Shown: positions 35,413-46,763 of the stretch, one piece after another
Numbering within the stretch: the stretch's first letter is position 1
Layout of the letters: each line of letters starts with the position of its first letter
DNA from: Xenopus tropicalis
Lineage: Eukaryota > Chordata > Amphibia > Anura > Pipidae
NCBI RefSeq assembly: GCF_000004195.4
Contig: NC_030684.2
Coordinates: 106,469,929-106,533,928, forward strand
Reading direction: 5' to 3'
DNA length: 64,000 nt
Program-made: the position numbers and the translations under genes
The notes under the pieces: generated by a model
Told to the model about the DNA's origin: nothing
Seen by the model: the letters and a program-made list of their open reading frames with translations, nothing else
Databases searched by the model: none

Positions 35413-37532
35413 TACCTTCCCCTTTCTTTATTTCTGTGCAGAATGCTTGCGCTATTAGCTATCCGGACACAGGCACGGGCCCTTTGTGCCATAAAACAGG
35501 GCATGGGACAATAGGGCTTCCACCATACATTATGCAGTTAGGGAGCATGATCTATTATCTGGAATGCTCAAGGTTTTCTGGATATGGAATATTTCTGTAA
35601 TTTAGATCCCCATATTCTAAGTCTACTAAATATAAATTAAACATGAAATAAACAGAATAGGATTGTCTTGCCAATATGAATTTATGCATCTTAGCTGGGA
35701 TTAAATACAAGGCACTGTTTTATTACAGAGAGAAAGGAAATCTTTTTTTAAATTAAAAGTATTGGCTTGAAATTAACTCTATGGGAGATGGCCCTCTTGT
35801 AATTATGAACTTTCTGCATAACTAGTTTCTAGATAAGGGATTCCATATTTGTAGAAATGAGATACTAGGGGCAGTGAGATACTTACAAAAAAGAAATTTT
35901 CCAATATACATTCATTAAATATTTTCAGGGTTTTTTTTGTAATTGTAATTGAAAGTATTACAATTGTAATTGAGAGGCTTAAAGTGTTTTAGTCAGAAGT
36001 CCATTCCTCTCCAGGTCTGTTAATGTTTATATGTTAAAACCATTGCAAACATGTAGGTAATATGTATTGGGAAGTTGCTTACATTATACAAAAACTGCTT
36101 AGGGATGGGCATCCCTTTTAAAGTGACACAGTCATCTGTAAGACAAATATGTAGATATATATGGAAAATGCCTTTTCTTAGAGGCCTAGCTCTGACAGTT
36201 ATAACAAAATACAACACAGACATTCATCTTTGCAGGGAATTGATACTATGGTCACGATTGCCCTTCAGGACAGACACAAAAATTTTGTTTGGACATTAAA
36301 ATGAATATTGAGGTATTTACCTACTATTCAAAAATAGCAGCTGCTCTGTTGTCTTTTAGACCCAAACCATTGTGACTGATGATTTCACTACTGGTATCTG
36401 ATTATACAAGGCAATATATTTCATTTTACTACATAAAATGGCTTGGCTGTGCCTTTATATTGTTCGATACTCAGAGATGCAGCCTCATTACCATTGTACT
36501 CTTGAATTATGCCGGGGAAGGAAACTACTCTTTGTTATGTCCCCGGCTAGTGGAGGAAGAGGAGGCCGCAAGTGTCTGTCCAGGGGATGTATAAACGTAC
36601 AGTTTTCCCTTTAACCATCACTGAACAAGCCAGATGCAGCATTAGCCCCTGGGTGCAAAGGATCTATGATAGCTGTGAGCATATTGTCTTCTACACAATA
36701 ATTGTATTCCGTTCTATTGGATCTGAAGTCTTACCTTATAGCCTGCCCATTATTGAATATAATTTATGTTGTTAGCTAATGTTTTCTACAATAACTGAAG
36801 CACGTTCCAGCAAGCCAGACAAATGCTCAAATGGTAAGATATTGGAAAAATGTCAGTCCCAACAAGGACAAAATGCTGTGCCCTGTGGTTCTTAACTCAA
36901 TTGTGGATATATTCAATTTTGTTCTGCTTGGTTCTTGGAAGAGATAACAATACTGGATTAACCTCTGTCCCTGTCTTGAGATACACAATGAACAGCTAGC
37001 TAATCTGATGCACTGACAGCATCGTTATTGCTGGAAATTACATCGTAGTTAATGTTTTAAAGGGAAACTAGCCTAAATAATGTTTGAATTGCATATGTAA
37101 CGCATATGTAGTGACAGAGTAGCACTGCACAGAAAACAGTAAGCAACTAGTTCTGCGTGACTGCTTGGAGGATAGAGATCATGACAATCTTCATGGAACG
37201 AATGTCTTGTTTTGTCACTCAAAAACAGTGATGGTTTGCTCACTTCTGAGATGAGTTTTTTCACGATTGCCATGTATGCTGATCCATATACATATACAGT
37301 GCATACACCAACTCAGGCTGCACTGTTAAACATCAATCTTGCTTCATTACATTATGGACTTATGACTGAATTTTGATTTATGTTTTAAAGTGATGCCCCC
37401 CAATTGCAAAAGACACAAATCCCTTTTCTCTCTTTCTTTTCTCATGGTTCCTTGGCATTCCTGCATCACAGTAACAGCATTCAAAAAGGAAAATAATGTA
37501 AATAGGAGTTCTATCAATTCCATAAATTATAG
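35413..37532. other. intergenic, mostly unrecognised
   Basis: This follows the dpf3 poly(A) site. Apart from the eroded MITE at 35545-35855 I see no element or gene. Confidence 0.5.
35545..35855. mobile_element. degraded MITE, CAGGTATGGGA family
   Basis: It contains CTGGAATGCTCAAGG, ATTAGGATTGTCTTGCC-like blocks, CAAGGCACTGTTTTATTACAG and GGGAGATGGCC in the reversed order of this family. The ends are eroded. Confidence 0.5.
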
Positions 37533-37802
37533 CAGTGCTGTCCAACTTCTGTACTAAAAGGGGAGAGATTTTTTTCTGGCCTTCATGGTAGAGGGCTGAT
37601 AATAAAAGCCAGTGCTTATTAATCCCTGTTTTAAACCACAGCCACTTTAAACCACACCCATGTTATCACAAAGACCTTTTAAGACCCAATCCACATTAAT
37701 GTTGGCAGCACACCAAAAAACAAAACAAAAACAAATGGTTGGTGCTTACTGCAGGGATGTGATCCATCTCATATGAGAATATGAGTCATATTAAGACACA
37801 CC

Positions 37803-38378
37803 CTTAAAGAATATGTAAACCTTTTTTTTTTTTTTCTATCCGTAAAATTACTCTAAACAGCCTCCAGAATTACCTACCTTTGTCCCAGCATTCTCTCTGA
37901 CCTGGTTCCTCAGTTAGAAGTTGATCGTTTTTCTTTGCTTCCTTGTGCAGAGTGAAGCCCCGCCCCCACTTCCTGTCCTGTACCTGTAGTCGACCTGGAG
38001 AGCCTTCTGGTAATGCCTGGAGGCAACAGGAGCCAGCCTGTGCATTAGCAGGGTTTGTTTTTTTTGATGAGAGACCTGAACAGGAAGTGGGGGCGGGGGC
38101 TTCACAGACAGGCAGGGTAGAGCAGGGCAGGCAGAGTAGGGCAGGAGACAGGGAAACCTATCAGGACATGCAAGTAACCAATCAGGCCCACTCTAAGACG
38201 AACAGTATATACGGTACTACATACAGTAACAATGCAAGTGCTACTCCTACTATTTGTTTGAGGTGTCTGTAGTGTAAACAATGCAGGGCCTTACTGGTGT
38301 AAACAATTCATAATTACTGCCTGAATCTAAGGTGCGAACAATGCTGGGGTCAGTAAATCTGAGTACGGATACCTTTTA
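37803..38378. mobile_element. foldback MITE nested in hAT-type element
   Basis: The left CCCTTAAAGAATATGTAAACC pairs with the right GTACGGATACCTTTTAAGG. Internal inverted blocks GAAGCCCCGCCCCCACTTCC and GGAAGTGGGGGCGGGGGCTTC are almost perfectly complementary. Confidence 0.6.
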
Positions 38379-38379
38379 A

Positions 38380-38671
38380 GGGCAGTGGCACATGGGGACA
38401 TTTGATGTCTGCAGTTAAATCTTCGCTACTGTGGGCAAAAAATAATGTCTTACCCTTTAATTACCTTTGGATTGCCGTAAGTAAAACACAGTACTTGCAG
38501 GAAATTGCGAAGGAAGGCATTTTCCCACAGTTAAGCCAAATCACCAGGAGTAATGTGTTTTACTTGTGGCAATCCAAAGGTAAATAAAGGGCAAAGCATT
38601 TTCTGGAGATATTTTCACCCAGAGTATTGATTTAACCGTGGGTGACAAATCTCCCCTTGTGCCTTTACCCC
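38380..38671. mobile_element. foldback MITE nested in hAT-type element
   Basis: GGGCAGTGGCACATGGGGA at the left pairs with TCCCCTTGTGCCTTTACCCC at the right. Internally TTTACCTTTGGATTGCC-type blocks are inverted: ATTACCTTTGGATTGCC against GGCAATCCAAAGGTAAAT. Confidence 0.65.
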
Positions 38672-38763
38672 AAAGCTGACACAAAGCTAAGCAGTCACAT
38701 CAGTCAGACTTTAATGGGGGGCCAAGCAAGGTAGATCAGTGGGCCACCAGTTTGACAGCACTG

Positions 38764-40610
38764 AATTATTGGAAAATGTGACTTATGTTGGCCATACACA
38801 TCAGATTATAACAGAGGCCACACCAACGGAATGAGATTGTCCTTGCCTGACTGAATCTTCAAATTTGCCCGATAGATATCTGGATCATTTTCAATCACAC
38901 ATCTCTCAGGGAGTAAGTCAAAGGAAGGCCCCTACAGAGGGCCGAATCAGCTGCTTAGATTTTTCCGTGTATCACCAGTTTTAGCCTTTATAGATAAACA
39001 TAAGGAAACAACCTGCCCCTGGTGAATGTATGTAATAGAAAAGTCTGCTTTCTGCTCTCCTGATGTGGTCACCCTGAGACAGTAATAATATTGCAGTGCA
39101 TTTTGCAAAATTAAACATCCCACGTGAAGTCTAAGCATGGTAATCAGAATCATCAAAAAAATGAAATAGAATCAAGCCATTGTATAGTAACAGAAGGAGC
39201 ACAAATGTGAATGGAAGAAAGCAGTTAGGCTCTTCCATTAAGTTGTTTTCTGTGCCAGCTAGAGTGAAAGGTACTGTGCTCATTCCCACAGCACGTTTAG
39301 GAAGGAGAGATGTAACAACAGGAATCCTAATTGCAAGCAGACCCCCTCTAGTCCAGGCTCAGCCGCAATTTGTGTCCATGGTGACCCCTCAGGAAGCAGA
39401 ACAGCATTAGGCAGAGCCTAAGGGGAACTGAGGGAAAGGCTGATTTAGCTTTGGCGAAACAATCTCAAGACATTAACACTGTATTTTCTTTCATTTAAGG
39501 GCCAATAAGTAAAATACAAATCTATAAAAGATTATTTAACCTTTAACAGCTATATACAAGTTAATTCTTCCACCCAAATATGATGGTTTTCAGTGTCTTG
39601 AGTATTTTCTTGTGTTTACATTTCTAATTATGATGCCAAATGCCCCTGGCAATCCAAAAACATAATTACCCCACTTTTTGCTACAGTAGCCTCACAGTAA
39701 CAAGTGCTTTATTACAGCAAGTGCTATATTCTGCTGTTAAACAAAAATGTATTATAATGTTTGATGTATACACCCTTAAGCTGTAAGGCACTTGGCTTCA
39801 TGAAGACTAAAGAAAAAAAACTGCAATCTTCCACAGTCTGGGGACGCAAAGACTATTTTCAGTCTGAAATAGGTTGGAAGAGAATACACCCTATAGTACC
39901 TTGAGTGAATACCATCAGATCATGGACTGAACTACCTTTTAAATATTTTTTGCGAATAAACATACTTTTCTTCCTTTATTTTTATAATGCAGAGATATTC
40001 CACTGCGCAGATATTATACAACATTCACATCAGTCCTTGTCTCAGTGGAGCTTACAAGCTCAGGTCTCTATGACATACGCACACACACACACACACACAC
40101 TATGGTCAATGTCATCAGGAGCCAGTTAGTCTGCCTGTATGTTTTTGGAGTGTGGTAGGAAACTGAATGGAGGAAACACACGCAGGGTTGGACTGGGAGG
40201 TGCAGGGCCCACCGGGACTGCTGTCTCAGGGGCTCCCACCCCCCCAGAGGCCCCCCTGCACCCAACCCTAACCTGCAAATCTTTTACCTGCACCTGACCC
40301 TAACCCACAAAATGTTGCCATTGTAGGACCCACACCCCACCCTACCAGCATCTGTTTGCTTTCTATGCTGCTCCTGTGTGTGCCTTAGGTTCCAAGACCC
40401 CTACCTGAAGGAAAAGAGACAAAACAATGTACTTCCCCAGTCTAAACCCCCAATGGTCAACCAAAATTTCAACCCTAACCCCCCTGAAATAAGGGTAAAC
40501 ACACAGGTCAACCTGCACATCACTAGAGTGTGTATGTATTATATAAAATAGTCCATAGGGTGCACACCATTTGCAGCAACAAAACCTGGGTGGTAGTACA
40601 AAAAAAATGC
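38764..40610. other. intergenic, little recognised
   Basis: A short fragment near 38780-38895 (TTGGCCATACACATCAGATT) resembles a foldback MITE half. 40190-40300 (GGTTGGACTGGGAGGTGCAG) looks like a hAT remnant. There is no gene. Confidence 0.4.
40078..40100. repeat. (AC)n microsatellite
   Basis: About 11 AC units. Confidence 0.95.
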
Positions 40611-40670
40611 ACTGGAACAAGGACAGCACTCCTAGGATTTAAATCCTAGGAGTGCTGTCCTTGTTCCAGT
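40611..40670. repeat. 60-bp perfect palindrome without spacer
   Basis: Arm 40611-40640 (ACTGGAACAAGGACAGCACT then CCTAGGATTT) is the exact reverse complement of 40641-40670. An AT repeat follows. The arms look like the outer end of a Penelope-like terminal repeat joined head to head. Confidence 0.95.
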
Positions 40671-40875
40671 ATATATATATTATATATATATAGTGAACCC
40701 AGGGTGGCACTCTGCTTCAGCTCTTAGCTCGGGTGCAAGGTAAATGATTTAAATATCCAAAAAATACCAGCAACACCGAGTTATATTCCAAAAACAATCA
40801 ATTGTGTATTAAAAATGCATGAACAGCCAAAGTTACGTTTCGGTCCCCATCGGGACCTTTCTCAATATATATACA
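40671..40875 (-). mobile_element. Penelope-like terminal repeat with hammerhead-like motif
   Basis: The sequence runs GTGGCACTCTGC, CAAGGTAAATG, AAATACCAGCAAC, then TTACGTTTCGGTCCCCATCG and GGACCTTTCTCA. On the minus strand 40835-40864 reads GAGAAAGGTCCCGATGGGG then ACCGAAACGTAA: a GGTCCC/GGGACC stem II followed by GAAAC. Confidence 0.6.
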
Positions 40876-40887
40876 CACACACACACA

Positions 40888-41187
40888 CGTATGAGATCCC
40901 TTATCCGGAAACCCGTTATCCAGAAAGTTTTGAATTACGGAAGGGCCATCTCCCATAGACTCATTTTTAAAAATGATTTCCCTTTTCTCTGTAGTAATAA
41001 AACAGTACCTTGCACTTGATCCCAATTAAAATATAATTAATCCTTATTGGAGTCAAAACAATCCTATTGGGTTTTATTTAAACATTTAAATGATTTTTGG
41101 CAGATTTAAGTTATTAATTTATGTAAAGATCCCTTATCTGGAAAACCCCAGGTCCCGAGCATTCTGGATAACTGGTCCCATACCTGT
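40888..41187. mobile_element. MITE, CAGGTATGGGA family, mutated left end
   Basis: It starts within an AC repeat as CGTATGAGATCCCTTATCC and ends CTGGTCCCATACCTG. The interior matches the other copies. It sits just outside a Penelope-like terminal repeat. Confidence 0.68.
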
Positions 41188-42955
41188 ATATGAAACTAAG
41201 TGAAACAATTTCCATTTCCTAAGTGTTTGAAGTACCAGTCATAACATTTGTCTCAGGCTAAATTGTTAGAGATTGTGTGTATAGGGTAAAGCACCTGTAG
41301 ATGAGTTATGGAGTCCCATGTTTTGAGCCAAAAACAAAGATCTCTCTCCCTGCTTTATATATTGCTTCCATTTGAGAGCAAATAAACCCATTTCTTTTTT
41401 AGTTGTGAGCACTGAACTGCAGCTTGAGCAGACTATGGCCCCAGCTGTATTGATGACCTTGCACAGTGAGACTTTCCATTGCATAAACACATCCATCACT
41501 GCCTGGTGAGAACTGCCATGCTGCATTACTAGCCGTCACTGCAGGACACCATAAAAGTTAATGAATGTACCATGCGCCTGTACTGGTTGTGAACTTGAGC
41601 TTTGAAAGTATTTATGTGGCCATATGTGCAAGAACATTAAAGCCTTGCAACATAGCCATACATGCAGTAGCAATGCATTGAGTAACCCTCATAAAAATCT
41701 TGGGCTTAAAAATACCTATAGGAGCGTTTTACTTTATGAGCATCGCAAATAATATTTGGGTCATACCAATGCTGAGGGTGGAGGGCTTTGAGGAGCTCAA
41801 TTTGCTCTACTCAGTTACAGCATCAAAGAAAATCAGCCTGGTATTATTAATAAAATGTATCAAAGGCTGAGGAACATTGGTAAACAAACAAACCTTTGGT
41901 GGGACTGGTTCTTCTTTAGAGCATGTGGACTGATTTGTCACAGGCCTGGAAAGGTGCAGGTCCCAGCAGAACACGCATTTCACACCACGCCTCCTGCAGG
42001 CCAACAGTCCACATGGGGCTACCAAATAGCCAATCACAGTCCTTATTTTGGATCACTAAATAACTTTTTTCTTGCTTGTGTAGGTCACCGACACTTTTTA
42101 CATCCGAGATTATTTAACAATGCCCCTAATCACACTCCAACGTGCTCATTCACTGAGCATTTGCATTAGTTATATCTCACTCTTAGGGAAAGCTATAACC
42201 AGAGCTAGCCCACACATAAGCTAGGCCTACCTCAGACTACTGAGGCCTCCTGCCTTAGGCTCTTTAGGACCATCAAACCCCAGCAAATGTAGTCCAAAGT
42301 GGTTGAACCTGGGAATCATCTAATTCAGGGTGTCAGAAGGCTTCCTATATGACAAAATAGATATTTTTTAACATATAGGGAACCCTGACCAAGACAGCAA
42401 CCTTGCACGCCCTATAATTTCTTCATCCACAAACTATCTTACCAATCCCCTTTTCCCTTCATCATATGAAATCTCCATTCATATACAGTAGCTCCCACAG
42501 CTGGTCCAAACAGACCCAGCTGGCAAAGGATTATGGACTATACCCTTATGGGGCATATAAGATCTATAATTTCAGAGTGGAGAATAGAAGCTGGCTACAA
42601 ATATTTTTATTTCTATTCAGCCAAACCTTATGGACTAGCAAAGTTAAGCTAAATGGTCCTTATTGCAACCATTGCCTGTATACGTAAATACAGATGTAAC
42701 CAACTGCTTTATCATGTTGTCGCATTCTCCCTCTTCCAATTAACGCAGGGAAAAAATACAAAAATTCTCCTCCAGGTGGGAAATGGTCTATGGCATTTTC
42801 TATTGTGTATTACTGGCAAGTCTTTGCACTCTAACACTGTGGAGGCAGGATTTAGCGCTCAAAAAATGGTGTCTGGACATGGTGAGAAAAAAATGTGAAA
42901 ACTTATTTACACAAGTGACATCATTTAGGCTAATTTGATTTTAAGAATGTCTACA
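41188..42955. other. intergenic, little recognised
   Basis: The repeat shared with 18120-18300 occurs near 42004-42090. The rest is unassigned and shows no splice-supported coding. Confidence 0.4.
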
Positions 42956-43120
42956 CAGGTATGGTATCCCTTATCCGGAAAGCTCTGAATTACGGAAAGC
43001 CCGTCTCCCACAGACTCCATTTTAATAAAATAATTCAAAATTTTAAAGATCCAAATTACGGAAAGACCCCTTATCCGGAATACCCTTGGTCCCGAGCATT
43101 CTGGATAATGGGTCCTACAC

Positions 43121-43124
<4 letters not shown>
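42956..43124. mobile_element. MITE, CAGGTATGGGA family, internally deleted
   Basis: It starts CAGGTATGGTATCCCTTATC and ends TGGGTCCTACACCTG followed by a TA repeat. At 169 bp it is about half the length of its relatives because the middle is missing. Confidence 0.68.
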
Positions 43125-43187
<63 letters not shown>

Positions 43188-43241
43188 AGGATGGCACACC
43201 GCTACATAACATACCTCGGGTGCTCGGTAAAGGGTTCCAAT

Positions 43242-43391
43242 AGTATAAAAAAGACCAGCAACTCTGGGATTTCTTGTGAAAAATCAAAACATATATTCAA
43301 AGTAGCATAAACAAACAGGCTGTTTATGCTACTTTGAATATATGTTTTGATTTTTCACAAGAAATCCCGGAGTTGCTGGTCTTTTTTATAC

Positions 43392-43392
<1 letters not shown>
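43242..43392. repeat. 71-bp inverted repeat, 9-bp spacer
   Basis: Arms 43242-43312 and 43322-43392 are complementary with a single mismatch (CTCTGGG against CCCGGAG). The content (AAGACCAGCAACTCTGGGAT) resembles Penelope-like terminal repeats. It is flanked by AT repeats on both sides. Confidence 0.93.
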
Positions 43393-43431
<39 letters not shown>

Positions 43432-43480
43432 CCACATAAAGAAAGAATTTTATATATATATCCCACATAAAGAAAGAATT
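43393..43480. repeat. (AT)n plus local tandem duplication
   Basis: About 17 AT units, then CCCACATAAAGAAAGAATTT twice, separated by a short TATA run. Confidence 0.9.
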
Positions 43481-43489
43481 TAATGTGTG

Positions 43490-43990
43490 ACAAGTACCTG
43501 GCACAAACTGAAGCCCCATGGCACGATATCATGATGGCGGGACATCTATTTAATATTGAGAATTATCTCAATAAAATTCTCTCACAAAGCCAGGGGGGCT
43601 TGTATGGGTGCACATTTAGCTCCCTCATATGTGAACATTGTCAAGCACATGTTTGACCAGAAATACATGTGGTTGAATTACAAGTTTTCAGCTCACGGCA
43701 CACTGCTGCTGAGATATGTGCATGATTTATTATTACTGTGAAATGATTATTTCAGTTCAGTCCATAAAGCCAGTAAATTCTCTACGGAATACAACCACAA
43801 CAGGATTCATTTAGACGTACAGAGTAATAAAAGCGTCCATACTCACATGAACACCAGTCCTACAGATTGCACCCAGTTATCACGGAGAGAGAATTTTTAC
43901 CCGCCATGGAGTTTTAAAAGCATACCCAAGAGTCAGCTATGGGGGGTAAAACTGTATGTGATCTACAGAGGGGTCACAATAATCCTGTAA
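43490..43990 (+). pseudogene. degraded Penelope-like reverse transcriptase
   Basis: Frame fragments read RGACMGAHLAPSYVNI and LLLRYVHDLLLL, then after a stop SPTDCTQLSRRENFYPPWSF and KSIPKSQLW. In Penelope-like RTs the equivalents are a G-x-x-MG-x-x-APSYAN block, the catalytic R-Y-x-DD box and the KPTD ... HPP ... IP-x-Q region. Here the first Asp of the catalytic pair is His and there are in-frame stops. The copy is inactive. It lies beside the palindromic terminal repeats at 43242-43392. Confidence 0.6.
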
Positions 43991-44179
43991 AATCAAAGTA
44001 CATCAACATTAAAATGAGAAGGAAAGGTAAAATCATTGGGTGGCACCAATTTGTTAAACCTCCCCACGCCCCACCATTCAGGCCCAGAGTGGCAATCTGG
44101 GGCTGCTGTAAGGTGCCTTCGACAGACTGCTGCTCCAATATTCCAGGTATCCTTCTTCAGACTCGGGTGAGTGCATGCA

Positions 44180-44451
44180 CAGGGCCGGATTTGTGGAGAG
44201 GCCACAAAGGCCCGGGCCTAGGGCGACAGAAGTTTAGGGGCGGCATGCCGCCCCACCACAAGAAAATGTTTAAATTTGGCTCCCACTGCTCCATATGGGA
44301 GTTTAAAGGAGCGCATGCGCACTCGCGGGTGCGGGGGTTGTCGCGCGTTTGCGCATGCCCACTGGGGGGGGGGGGTCACGCGTTCGCGCTGGTGGAGGGG
44401 GGCGACCAGCAGGGGCGGCCTCGGGGCGCCCAGAAGAGAAATTCGGCCCTG
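44180..44451. mobile_element. hAT-type MITE with perfect 8-bp target duplication
   Basis: It begins CAGGGCCGGATTTG and ends AAATTCGGCCCTG, with TGCATGCA on both outer sides (44172-44179 and 44452-44459). It is very GC- and CpG-rich compared with its surroundings, including a run of G at 44365-44376. Confidence 0.85.
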
Positions 44452-44459
44452 TGCATGCA

Positions 44460-46763
44460 CAGCACAGAAGTTTTTCTGAAATTCCTGTACTGTGCATGTG
44501 TCCTAACTGAAGTACCGTAGGGAACACCTGGTAGCATGGTGCTCAGTGAACAATACCCAGGGCTCAGAGGTATAACTACACAGCATCATGCCCCCCACCA
44601 AACTCACAGCCACCCCTTTCTAGTCCTCCCTATCTCTCCGCCCACTGCTGTTAGTTTGTGGTAGGCGTGCAAATTTTCAGGTACATAAGCAGCTGGGAAG
44701 TGGGGATTGCCCCCAGTGAATCTTCCCTCTTGCCCCCCTTCAAGAGAGGGCACTTTTCCATTCTGACTGAATTTGTTAAACAACCCCCACATTGGCTGTC
44801 ATACTGTCATAGGAAAACATATTTTTTTCCAAAACGCATCAGTTAATAGAGCTTCTCCATCGGAGATCCATTTTTCAAAAACAGATTTTTTTTTTTTATA
44901 ATTAATGATGAAATAAAAAGTATACCATAAAAATCATGACAGTATCCCATTTTTACAAAACTTTCTGCACAGGACCATGACTTCTTACAGATAAGGTGTC
45001 AAGTCAAAGTAGCAAAACTCCTATAGCCTATAGAGGCCTAACAGATGAGGCCCTCATGAACATGCCAAAGCACACCATGTGCAGCAGGACTTTTAAACCT
45101 GACTGATACACAGGTCAATAAGCTGTGACTCGGTCTGGGAGGGAAAACCTGACAAAAAACACCGTAGAAGTGAAGCATACTGGATTGAGCATACTCAGAA
45201 TTCCCAAACCAAATGATATGTATAAAGAACAGAGCATAACATGGTTTTATATGATTATGTGCACGCTAATTCTTTTACTTTTTTGTGCACATTTGAGCAG
45301 CTGAATAGATGCGCTCTGCTCCGTAGGGTTTTGTGAATAGCCTCACAATAAACACAGGCACAGAGACACTACACCTTCCTGGGGATTTGCCGTTGTATTG
45401 CAATTTCTTTTTATGATTTAATCTACAAGGTGAATCCAGACACAGAACATAATGAAACACCCATGACAGGTGAAAGGAGGGGGCAAGACTGTAGCTTTAT
45501 AATTGCTAATTTGCAGGAAAAAGTATCAGAGATACAGGTCAAGCCTGGCTGCTCCCCACTGACAATAACGCAGTATGAAGAGCTGCCACTTATGATGGCT
45601 GCCATGTTTTTTTTGGAAAATAATTGCCAGCCTGCCTATATTATTAACCTGGTACCCTACTAATAACATTGGTACCAGGAATTGTTCCTACCAGCCAGGC
45701 TGCAGCCCTAGTGCTTATACACAGGCTATGCTTATAGGCAATACAAAGCCTCATTTCAATGGAATGACTGGTGCAATTTTAATCCCATGTATCTAGCTTT
45801 GGCCTAAGTTTACTACATACTTTGTGCTTCAGTACTCCTTATCCCTGGGGCTGCCAGTTTACAAACTTCAAGGACAGAGCAATAAGAAACACCACAAAAT
45901 CATTTGAACCTTGCTTCTGAGAGGTAACTAAGTTTGTAACTAAATGGCTGCCGTGATTTTCCACAGCTGGTTTGAGTGAATGTGTGGCGTATATAAATTT
46001 CATTTATTTACCCGTTATATTCACAGTAAGCAGCTCCTGTGACTTGTTCACGAAGTACACCTCGATATCATATGTACGTGTGCAGCAAACATATTGTACC
46101 TGTATCCTATGAAGCTTTGCTCCCTCTTGCTGCCATGGTTATGGCGCTCACAGGAGCCGCCGGGCTCATGTTGTTGCCGCACGGTGCCCTCTAGTGTCTG
46201 CATGAAAGAACTGCATTGTAGCGCTGCCCGGTCTTTGCTCTAAAGTTGAGAATAACCAACCTGCTCAGTGATACAAACAATTCTGCCGTTCTGTAGCACT
46301 AAACTGGCGGTGGATAAACTCCTGCTTCTCTCCAGGCACTTGCATTTGTCTCTGTCTCCCTCAGCTGGGTTCTGGCAGGGTCAGGGGAGGTAAAATGGCC
46401 GCCACAAACCTTCAGAAGGTTCTTTGGGTAGTGATGAGCGGATGTGTCCCATTAGACTGAACAATTTGCTAATAGCGATCATTTGCAAAACGTGTTAACC
46501 TCTCCAGCCCGCTAAATAGTGACTATAGTCCATGGCAGCTTACAAAGCACCTCAGGCGTTTGCCAGAACACACAGATTGCCAGTCTGGGCATGGTGCTAT
46601 TGAATCTTAAAGAGAGAACTATGATATTCTTATAATAGGAAGGTACAGTACATGGCATATTCATAGCGAATAACAGACTTGTCTCACAGGTTCCCTCTCA
46701 TCAGTTCTGCAGAGAAGGCCATTCCCTATAATATTCTCACACAGATGTTCAACCCAGAGCTTC
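44460..46763. other. intergenic, with a CpG-richer stretch at 46130-46430
   Basis: Mostly plain A/T-rich DNA. At 46130-46430 CpG density rises (GGAGCCGCCGGGCTC, GCCGCACGGTGCCC), with GCCCTCTAGTGTCTGCAT at 46190, a CTCF-like motif on the minus strand, and AAAATGGCCGCCAC near 46393. No transcript is evident. Confidence 0.35.

Larger units (their letters stand above)
37533..38763. mobile_element. hAT-type element carrying two nested MITEs
   Basis: The ends CAGTGCTGTCCAACTT and AGTTTGACAGCACTG are inverted copies. The flanking 8-mers AATTATAG and AATTATTG match at seven of eight positions, as for a hAT target duplication. Two unrelated foldback MITEs (37803-38378, 38380-38671) sit inside it. Confidence 0.65.

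Noticed and set aside
42466..42898. Possible RT or other retroelement fragment between 42450 and 42900
   Set aside because: Word-level resemblance only. No motif series could be placed.
43939..44520. 193-codon plus-strand frame, the third longest in the window
   Set aside because: It runs from Penelope remnants through the CpG-rich hAT MITE. The length is due to GC-rich repeat sequence, and no coherent domain is seen.
46186..46204. CTCF-like motif (minus strand GACACTAGAGGGCAC)
   Set aside because: A single imperfect motif match. It would need ChIP data and is mentioned only in the intergenic entry.
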